Source of the DNA: Vigna angularis
Taxonomy: Eukaryota; Streptophyta; Magnoliopsida; Fabales; Fabaceae
DNA length: 64,000 nucleotides
Direction: 5' to 3'
Assembly (NCBI RefSeq): GCF_016808095.1
Contig: NC_068975.1
Coordinates: 7,132,001-7,196,000, forward strand
The translations under genes and the position numbers were made by a program. The notes beneath the pieces are model-generated. The model made no database searches. It had not been told where the DNA came from and saw nothing but the letters and a program-made list of their open reading frames with translations. Below, piece by piece: positions 56,057 through 64,000 of this stretch (positions are counted from its first letter, which is position 1; each line of letters opens with the position of its first letter).

Positions 56057-56322
56057 GGAGCAGTTGAAGGATTGTCACGTGATCCTGTGCAAATGGAGGA
56101 AGAGATGGAAGATCGAATTAGAAGGATTCAAGGTTATCTTTGCAGTTGCGTCTGAGCTTAAAACTGATGTATAGATTTTAGTTTATGTTCGGGATGTTAT
56201 GTATTATTACAACATTTAAGTTTTGAATATAAATTTTAATTTTTAGGGTGAATTTTTGGGATGTTACAGCAGAGAGCTCCATTCCATGGATCAATCTTCT
56301 CCCAAATCCTTCGCAACAGAAA

Positions 56323-56535
56323 ATGGGTTGTCACGGCAACAAGGAGAATAAATCAAATGCAGAATTTAGCGCTGCTTATGGATCAGGCACTCACAGTGGT
56401 AGTGGTAGTCAAAACACTGTTCAACCACCACCTACCACCACTGTTGCTCAGGTTCAAACATCACCTCCTCCCAAACCACAAAGACCGTCAGAGGTGGCAG
56501 TGACTCCACCAAAACCCAAACTTTCTCCGACCTAG
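56323..56535 (+). pseudogene. N-terminal fragment resembling a calcium-dependent protein kinase
   Basis: An ATG 54 nt beyond the LTR end opens a 70-residue frame beginning MGCHGNKENK, a typical N-myristoylation/palmitoylation start. A Ser/Gly stretch, then a Pro/Gln/Thr-rich linker ('QPPPTTTVAQVQTSPPPK') and TAG at 56,533 follow. The composition matches the variable N-terminal domain of plant CDPKs, but the kinase and EF-hand domains do not follow. It is either a truncated relic or a promoter-proximal exon cut off by rearrangement. The longer frame from 56,248 only adds LTR sequence. Confidence 0.5.
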
Positions 56536-57200
56536 AATGCAAGGGCGGTGCAGAATAAAAATATATTAAAGAACTAAAAATAATTATGCTTCAAAAGTTC
56601 TTCAACTCTCCACATTTCATCTTTTTTGTAGTGCATAAGAAGTATTATGAATCCTTCTTACTCTTTTGCAACTCTAATTTGCAGGAGAAATTGTGGTTTT
56701 GAAAAGGTGCTTTTAAATTTTTTTTACTTCTAAGTATTATAATTTTTTTACAAAATTCATTTTACTTCTAAAAATTATAATTTTTTAATAAATTCATTTT
56801 ACTAAATTATAATTTTTTTACTTTTAAAAAATTAATTTTAATTATTATTTTTAATTTTTTACTTTTTATAAACATTTTTACAATTAAATATAACATTAAA
56901 AAATAACATTTTATATTACTATGGACAATTTGGTAATCTTCAATTTCTATCAATTAAACAAATTTTTAAATTTGTCACATCAATCAAATCCTACACTAAT
57001 TCTCACATACTTTACTTCTAAATCCACTCTCAATTACCCACAAATCCACTCAAAAAAACAACAACAAAATTACCATCAAATCCACTCAAAAAAACAACAA
57101 CAAAATTACCATCAAATTCATTCAAATCATCTCCTCCAAATCATCTCCTCTAAATCACTACAAAAGAACAAAGCCTTAGATTTCCCTCTTCTCCACATTC
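56536..57200 (+). other. A+T-rich interval with short repeats
   Basis: About four copies of 'ttactt-taaaaattataattttttta' (56,720-56,840) and two perfect 36-bp copies (57,042-57,113) around CAACAACAAAATTACC. No gene is seen. Confidence 0.5.
57042..57113 (+). repeat. two perfect 36-bp tandem copies
   Basis: Units 57,042-57,077 and 57,078-57,113 are identical, beginning AAATCCACTC. Gln/Asn/His-rich translation (56,921-57,208) is a by-product. Confidence 0.9.
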
Positions 57201-60200
57201 TCTTGTAAAGTCTCATTCGTTCATTCAGAGTCTCATTCCCTCATTCACACAGAGCCATTCGTAGAGTCTTATTGACACATCTACCTTTGATGCCTTGTTC
57301 ACTCATTCGTAGTAAAGTCTCCTTCACACAGCCACCTTCGGCGCCTCGTCCTGTGAGCAACCTCAGTCCTTCTCACCGATTGCCATGGTTCTCCGTCAAT
57401 GCATTGCATTTAGTAAGTCTATCATTCTTTCATTTTGCAAATAGGGTATCTCTTGATCTTATCTTTGTGGGTTGCATTTTGCAGGCCATTGGTGGTGAAT
57501 CAAAGCTTGAGTGAGGCACCATTGAGAGACTAGGTGTGCCCATTGTTCCTTTTCTCTATCGTGCCCTAATTTATATGTTTTGTGTTTGGTTGGGTTGAAT
57601 TTTTATAGTTGTGTTTGGTTTTGTTCAATGATTTTAATTTGTTTGTTTTTATTAAGAACCGTTTGATTGTCTATGTTCCCCTTTGAATTTGTATCTCTCG
57701 GCTTATTCCCAAGTAATGTGGAATAACTATATGATGTTGAGGCATTAGTAATGGTATTACTTCCTCATATAAAGCTTTGTTCCTCTGATGTGAACAAAAA
57801 CAAGATTATTTCCTAAGACAAGACATCAAGGAAAACACGTTGAGAATAAAAGCTAGGATTTGTTCAACTCTTAAATTATTCTTCTTTTAGTTCGATTCAA
57901 CACAACAAATTTCCCTTCATTCTCCTTTAATAAGCTATGTACAAGTGTATTTAATTGTCTTTAAACGTTTACAAGAGCTTGGACAAACTTATCGAGGTGA
58001 CAAAAAATGAGGTTAGTCTCCTGTACGTGAAGATGGTAGATAAAATCTAATTTAAGTTATAAGACCATTTTGAGAAAGTGGATAATAAGTAAAAAAAAAA
58101 TAGAAATAAAGATAATACAACACTGTGGACATTTATTTAAAATACATTTTTTAAAAGAGATATATGATTTATGTGTCATAAATTCATGTAATTATTTATA
58201 TTTGTTATGTACACAAACACTAACAGTGCAAACTTCTAATGAAAAATTAGTTATTGTGTGTTTCGGTCAATTTAGTTCCTTATGCGCTCTTTGATTGTTC
58301 TATTTATTTGTCATTTACATTTAATCTAAATTTTTCTTTTATTTATCTAAGATTCTACTTTTTTCTTTTAATATCTTACTTTCATGCAATTTTTTATCTT
58401 CTTTTTTTTCTTAAAGATTTTTGTTCTCTCCTCTTTCTACCTTTCTTCTTTAAAACATTATTTTTTCATAATGTAGTCCGACTTGAAAGTAGTAGAAGAT
58501 TTTGAAAATCGTATCAATTGAACAAGATCATCGTTAGAGCTTCTAGGTGCTATAGATGTTTTCTCAATTGCTCTTGAAACTGTAAAGCCTAGTTAAAGGG
58601 AAAGTTACATTAGTTAAGCCTTAGTTAATAAGTTAAAAATACAGTTTTTCCTTTGTAAGGATCCTTATAGATCTTTTTTCACAAGCTAATTGTAAAGGTC
58701 ACGAGGTCACATGTTGGGTTAGAAGTTTTAGGGTTCCATGTAGGAGTAAAGTTCTTCAATAAAGAACTGAAGAGCATCAATTACATTTGCATCTAATGCT
58801 CTCGAATAACCTTAGAAATTTGAAAGACATTGGTTGTATCAACACCTAATTTTCTCTAATTGCATGTAAAATTGAAGAATGTATTTTGCGTGGGTATTTG
58901 ACATTCCCAATAAGCATGCAAAATTAGAGCAAAGTTAGTTGTGCCTACACTTGATGCTTCTCATATAATCATGTATATTAACTAGGGTTTATTTTATTTG
59001 TCTAAATTTGAACATCCATAAAGTATTGAGATGTATGCAATATCAACTCTCTAGTTTAAAAGAAAGATTTTAGTGGTTTGAAATAGAAGTATGTGTCAAC
59101 CCCTTTTGAACCTAAGGAATTAGTAAAAAAAAATCTTATTTTCCACCTAATGCGTATAGGAAGTCAACCAAGGTGTCAATCCAAGGAAATACAACTTATT
59201 TTATAGCTAAATTGAGTTTGTTATCATCTTAAAACTAAACAAATAGTGGGGGATTGAAATTAACATAAATCCTAATATAAAACAATCCTAAGATTCTATG
59301 GAAATAAAGCGAAAACAATGAACACGAGCCACTCACACACACCAAGTTCTAAGACAACTTTTTAAGGAAAAAGTGTATAAATATCTTCGAATTGGTAGTG
59401 TGAGGGGTTTAAAATGAGATATGAATATGAAAAGCTATAAAGAAACATGCCATGAATGTTTTCTAGGTGCTAGATTGTCATAATTTTGTGTCTAAATATG
59501 AAGTTGAAAACTATTTGATGAAATGCCTAAATGAAATTCTAAGTTTAACCAAGTGTTTGACAAAGGGCTTGAATGACCTGACCTAAGATTTATGAATTAA
59601 AATTGACCTGAAAATGTTTCTATGTGATTAAATATGTATATTAAATGCTTAAACTGACTTAAAAACTCTAAAATCACTAGTTGGACTAGACTTGACAACA
59701 AATTCTCAAAAAATAGTTGTTGATACCAACTATGATTATGTAGAATTTTGGGTCTGATGCGATGCTACTAGTCTAGATATATTGCTATATGAATAAGTGG
59801 GAAAATGCAACACTTAAATAGAATCAAATATGTTGGAAACACAAATTCAATGGTTGAATGAAATTTGGCAGCAAAGCTAATCAACCTTGAATTTGATAGC
59901 AAAATAAATTGTGCATGATTTGAAGTTTTGATGATATGTTGTGCATGAGTTGATATTTTAAGAATTTGGGAATGTATATTATGATGTTAATTAAAGACTA
60001 AAACAAGGAATTAGACATAGTATGCATAAACTTCAAAATGCCTAATTTTATTCTACTCTATTGATAAAAAACTGTGAAATGACATAAATTAGTAAAAACT
60101 TGATACAAACAAGAATCTAAACACTAACCAAAATTGTTTGAATGCTTAAATAACTGCTAAAATTAAGAAAATACAGAAATCAAAATTTAAATTGAATCAA

Positions 60201-60418
60201 GAACTCTAAGCGAGACAAAATAACTACTATACCTATTTTGTGGGTTTTTTATGATTTATGATTCTAATCCTAAAACTTTGAATTGAAACATGTTAAAGAT
60301 GATGGAAAATGGGTAGAGGCAAGATATGACAAAACATTAAAGTAAGACTCAAAAATAATAAATGAGTTGTGAGTTGTGAAAATGGGTTTTTAAGGCAAAC
60401 TCAAAAACATGAATCTTG
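57201..60418. other. long unassigned interval
   Basis: At 57,290-57,560 two short stretches look exon-like: 'PPSAPRPVSNLSPSHRLPW' and, after an AG at 57,483, 'AIGGESKLE', stop, 'GTIERLGVPIVPFLYR'. I cannot name the family. From 57,600 to 60,418 the DNA is A+T rich with no sizeable open frame, element terminus or repeat that I can identify. Confidence 0.3.
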
Positions 60419-60740
60419 CACTAGTGGAAAAAGAGGATTTTATGATGATTTATTATGACGGGGAAATCCACCTGTCATAATAGGTTGACCGATGACATTT
60501 TCATATTAAAAGTAACAATTATTATGATGTACTTTTGAAGGCTAGTCATAATATATCAATGCGGTGACAAATTAAAATTATGTATTATGATATGTCTAGG
60601 AAGACCTGTCATAGTAGACCTTTTTTTATGGTTGTTAACTTAGCATCTGTCATAATACGTGGGACACCGTGACAAACTCGAAATTAAGTTGAAAAGATAT
60701 TATGACTAGCTGTAAAGAACCTGTCATAGAATCTCTTATA
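60419..60740 (+). mobile_element. left end of a CACTA-type transposon
   Basis: Starts CACTAGTGGAAAAAG and is followed by about ten sub-terminal copies of TATGACR / YGTCATA in both orientations up to 60,735. This is the usual layout of CACTA termini, but with a different sub-terminal motif from the element ending at 7,458. The right end is not found. Captured-looking sequence with the repeated phrase 'ccctaatttctyg' follows (60,790-60,930). Confidence 0.65.
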
Positions 60741-61089
60741 TCCTAATTTTCACGTGTCCTCTCTAACCACATCTTCACGCTTCTCAATCCCTAATTTCTT
60801 GTTCATGTTCCTTGTATCCTCTCTTTTCTTAGTTCATGATTCCGGTCACCAAACCATCAACATTGTGCAAGAACACTATCGCCGAGTTCGCTGGTCACCA
60901 AATCCCTAATTTCTCGTTCACGTTCCCTAAATCCATCAATTGAAGAGATCGAGTTTGCGAGAAGTATTTGGGAAGGGTCGAGTAACGAATTCCCTTTTAT
61001 TCTAAGGTTTTTTTGTTCGATCAAGCATTGGGTGTGTCGTAACCGAGATTGCGACGGGACGGCGAGCCGAAAAGCAGACGGGTTTGAGA

Positions 61090-61570
61090 AAAAGATTTTG
61101 AGAGTCACCACCATAATTTATTATGGAAAAATTATGGAAAATCATAAAATAAGACATGGTCTACGAAAACTGGATTTTAGGTTCGGGAATCGGTTACGCG
61201 TAAGGGAAGGTGTTAGCACTCTACTACGCCTGCCCAAAGATAGTACCTTTAATTAAATGTATAAAGTTGACGTGATTTTTTCAAAATATTTAATTTTCCC
61301 TAAAAATAATTATATAAAGAAACTAATAAGAAACAAAAAAATATTTTTTATGAACCCGACAATGATTGACCTTGCTCCTACGTATATCCATTTATAATGG
61401 ACAATCAGGGATCACGTATTTCTTTATATAGAAAAAGGTTTGTGAGTTTGTTTAAAACTAATTATGGATTGTTTGAGATTTTTGAAAAGTGAACCCGACA
61501 AGGGTTGACCTTGCTCTACATATATCCATTTATGATGGGGAATTAGAGATCACATAGTTATGGTAAAAAA
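61090..61570 (+). mobile_element. Ogre-like (Tat lineage) retrotransposon fragment
   Basis: The phrase 'ttaggttcgggaatcggttacgcgtaagggaaggtgttagcac' (61,175-61,220) is characteristic of legume Ogre-type elements. Two copies of an 80-bp block follow (61,352-61,430 and 61,489-61,560), each with 'GAACCCGACAA-G-TTGACC' and 'ATATCCATTTAT'. No protein-coding part is included. Confidence 0.5.
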
Positions 61571-62451
61571 AGTTTAGTTTAACAAAAATTGACATTTTTT
61601 GGTTTTAAAGATTTCGTTTTTTTATTTCAAGAATGGTGGGAAAAAGGAAAGAAATATGATTTAAAAAAAACGTTATTTGTGTGTAGTAAAAAAATAAAAC
61701 CTTTAGAAACAAAAACCTTTCAAAGTACAATAAAAAGAGAAAAAGAATGGTGTAGAGGTAACATACCTTTTTAGCTTTTAGTACTCCCGTAGTTCTTCTT
61801 TGGTAGTTTCTGTTGGTAGAATTCCTCCTCTAGCGGTGAAAACTTATTTTCCTGTATACTCTCACTCACTCTTTCTATCTCTATTATTTCAGAGTATCTC
61901 TCTATTTTTTTTCCTCCTCTTTTTCCACGACAAGGTGCATATTTATATACACACTGTAATATTATGGTAATTTTTCCCTTAATTGTGAATTAATTGACAA
62001 GAAACAAAACAGGGAAAGAAAATGTCTTGTTCCAAGAAAAAGAAATCAAATAATCTTCAAGACATTCATTATAATTATTGTCAGAAAATTTGTTCATTTT
62101 TAAAATCATATTTTCCTTTCTAAAATCATAATTTTCTCTTTAAAAACAACTGACACAACAAATTATATATTAACATACTATTTTAATTACTGCTTATAAT
62201 TATTGGCATAATATTAATTCAAATTATTATCATATTAAATTAATATTTCAAAAATATTTTTTAATGATGTGTCCTGCATTAAGAAAAATTATTTTATTTT
62301 ATTTTATTTTTATTTTCTTTACCCACCATTGATCATTATTTTCTTATTTTTTGTCTTTTTACCTTTATTTTTAATTTTTTTTTTATTAACTTATCCGGAA
62401 GAAATTGTAATTCAATTTGCATCAAATAGAGCTTCATATATCTCACTGGGT
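61571..62451. other. unassigned interval between Ogre-like fragment and pseudogene
   Basis: A+T-rich DNA. A pyrimidine-rich stretch at 61,780-61,940 includes a TATA-like 'catatttatatac' and may be LTR promoter sequence. No gene seen. Confidence 0.3.
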
Positions 62452-63536
62452 GGGGCTCTCGAGTACACTCTCAAGTACTGGCTGAAATCCTTCTCCCAAG
62501 ACCAGTTCAAGTTGTAGGCACGCACCATTCACCTCTCCAATTTAGTTACATTCAAATCCAAATTTCAAACTCAAATTTCATTATTTACTAACTTTGATTC
62601 GATTCTTGCTCTCAAATATTGACAAAGATGCCTTGCATTCTAGTGTCGGATTGTCGTCAGCACTCAACGTTACCAGTGCCAAAGTCGAAAAACTAGAGAT
62701 AACAATTGAGTTGCTTACGGTAACTGATTATGTTTCACTTCTTCGTTGTGTTTTCGGTCGTGAATTGTGATTTGCTGTTTGTGGCTTTTTTGCAGCTTCG
62801 GTCTGTGAGCATTGTGCAGACGGAGCCAATCGTTGTGCATATTACATTCGATCTGGTTCTCGAGGAGAATTCTGATTTTGATGCATCGCTTAGCTTGAAC
62901 TAGTAAATAATGAAACGAGGCTGATGATGCTTTATGGTTTTGTTGCCGTTTGTTTAACGTTTTTTTTGCTTTTGTCTATTATTACAGTTTTGCGTCGTCG
63001 GTTGCCTCTACCAAGGGAAGTGGTTATGGTTTCGCTGATAAGGTTTGAGCTTGATTCTGCTCTTTGTTTATCTAAGCATGAGTTCATACATGTGTATACT
63101 GTTAACGGAGTTGTTCGTAGTCAAATCATGCTTCAGTTGATTTTGTAGCAATTTTAACAAGGTTGGTGAGATTTGAATTTGAATATTTATATCGTGAGGA
63201 AAAATTCTTAATAACATAGTAAAATGTACATAAAGATAATTTATTGATTATAAGGAGAGATGACTAATTTTAGTCTATTATTAAGCCTAATAAAGGAAAA
63301 GGATGCAATAAAAGATTGCAACATTGTAGTGCTGTTCAGCCTAATAATTTTATCCTTCCTATTAGGCTTGAAATTCCTAGGTTGATCAATTGTCCATGAA
63401 TCTAATTATATTGTTTGATTGTTAATAGTTCTTACTAACTAGGGGTGATTGTCAGATTGCCGATGGTATGACTATACAAATTCAAACAATCTATTGCTTA
63501 AAACTTGTGTTCTCGTTGTCATGGGGGAGCAACATG
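62452..63536 (+). pseudogene. VPS13/UHRF1BP1-like (chorein N-terminal) lipid-transfer protein pseudogene, 5' exons
   Basis: Five exon remnants in gene order: 'ALEYTLKYWLKSFSQDQFKL' then TAG (62,514); 'DALHSSVGLSSALNVTSAKVEKLEI' to 62,719; 'VQTEPIVVHI..DLVLEENSD' (62,796-62,903, ending in a stop); 'SVASTKGSGYGFADK' (62,988-63,042); 'IADGMTIQIQT' (63,456-63,535). These match the N-terminus of plant UHRF1-binding-protein-like/bridge-like lipid-transfer proteins, which move lipids at membrane contact sites. The expected initiating ATG is missing, a Gln codon has become TAG, and a frameshift follows 'IQT'. Introns with GT...AG remain, so it is an unprocessed duplicate. Downstream exons are not visible in the window. 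Confidence 0.75.
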
Positions 63537-64000
63537 GTAAGTTCTTGATACCAGCCAATGCTTTAAACCATTGCTCTATTCAATATCTTATTTGTCATTT
63601 AATAATTTATCTTTTACCAACCTTATCAAGTTTTGATACTAATATCTTGTTCCCAGCTGGGATTGATGCAATATCTAAATTGTGTTTCTTGTAATGTCGT
63701 TAGAATATAATGGGTGATTTAGAGGGGACAATCTTAATTCTTATCATAGACCTGATGTGTGATAGATTGTTGTGTTTGTCTCAAAGGCAATTTATAAATG
63801 AAACTTTGTGTGACTTAATCTAGTTCTGCCCCAAATCTTTTTATAATATCCTCATTCATTACTCGGGCACCACCTATGACATCTATCATCATATGCAACC
63901 TTTTGTTGTATAATACAAATGAAATCTGGTAGGTAATTATTTCAAAACTAAGGCTTTCTGATTATAGTTGCCTATAGCACTTCATTGAAGAACTTTTACT
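63537..64000. other. window end, no further exon recognised
   Basis: Sequence after the last pseudogene exon. The next exon of the family is not recognisable, so the pseudogene is either truncated here or continues beyond a long intron. Confidence 0.35.

Larger units (their letters stand above)
46600..56268 (+). mobile_element. composite chromovirus-type element with inverted LTRs
   Basis: Order: inverted LTR copy (46,600-about 49,600), partial forward LTR (49,615-51,200), primer site, 1.5-kb internal region, purine tract, full forward LTR (52,699-56,268). Both outer edges are true LTR ends (TGTAACATCCC and GGGATGTTACA), but the flanks TGTTG and GCAGA do not match. It is best explained as two oppositely oriented copies joined after deletion, or as a self-integration product. 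No complete gag or pol is present. Confidence 0.85.
52699..56268 (+). mobile_element. full 3.57-kb LTR of the composite
   Basis: Starts TGTAAGACCC and ends GGGATGTTACA. The first ~400 bp contain an open frame on each strand (52,717-53,093 and the reverse) rich in Gly/Arg/Ser that I do not consider a gene. GTTCG arrays (53,240-54,000), a 55-bp tandem array (54,112-54,330) and the conserved stem-loop (56,034-56,056) follow. Confidence 0.9.

Overview
The window looks like plant nuclear DNA, most likely from a phaseoloid legume such as Vigna or Phaseolus. That placement is an inference from the retroelement families, the A+T-rich background and a JASON-like gene with plant-type introns. It is a nested-transposon landscape with one intact host gene. 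No bacterial or organellar genes, rRNA operon, tRNA gene or CRISPR array is visible.

Left third (1-27,450). A copia LTR enters at the left edge. A plus-strand Athila-like gypsy element (element A) follows; its 5' LTR has been split by a chromovirus-type solo LTR (TSD CATGA), by unassigned DNA and by the end of a CACTA transposon. Its gag is split by solo LTR S0. Element B (minus) carries broken RT, protease and gag relics interrupted by a Cassandra TRIM with 5S-rRNA-derived LTRs and by solo LTR S1 (TSD CTTCA). Next come copia gag relic D (minus), gypsy element E (minus, gag-protease), two minus-strand LTRs and element C (plus, gag-protease). C is interrupted by solo LTR S2 (TSD GTCAT).

Middle (27,450-40,000). 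The C-type LTR contains a Pack-MULE-like transposon (27,561-29,993) with about 177-bp TIRs that carries an intron-containing fragment of an F-box/FBD/LRR gene. A second primer-binding-like site and a different, probably non-autonomous internal domain follow the LTR. S3, an S-family LTR filled with ACCGAACGGTC-type repeats, a fold-back element, an old ~490-bp tandem duplication and a second chromovirus-type solo LTR (37,186-39,852) complete this part.

Gene island (40,339-43,667). A complete minus-strand JASON-like gene can be assembled from seven exons with consistent phases, encoding about 435 residues.

Right third (44,400-64,000). A chromovirus-type LTR fragment hosts a solo LTR of the E family (TSD TAAGG). 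It abuts a 9.7-kb composite (46,600-56,268) in which an inverted 3.0-kb LTR copy faces a partial LTR, a short internal region with pol relics and a full 3.57-kb LTR. The copies look nearly identical, so this is a very large young inverted repeat. Beyond it lie a CDPK-like N-terminal fragment, a long unassigned stretch, a CACTA terminus, an Ogre-like fragment and a broken VPS13/UHRF1BP1-like (chorein N-terminal) pseudogene.

The best leads for a second look are the inverted LTR composite as a possible hairpin-RNA source, the Pack-MULE, the Cassandra element, the GTTCGG-core arrays shared by unrelated LTR families, and a stem-loop conserved between diverged LTRs. Family names rest on sequence reading alone, without a database search.
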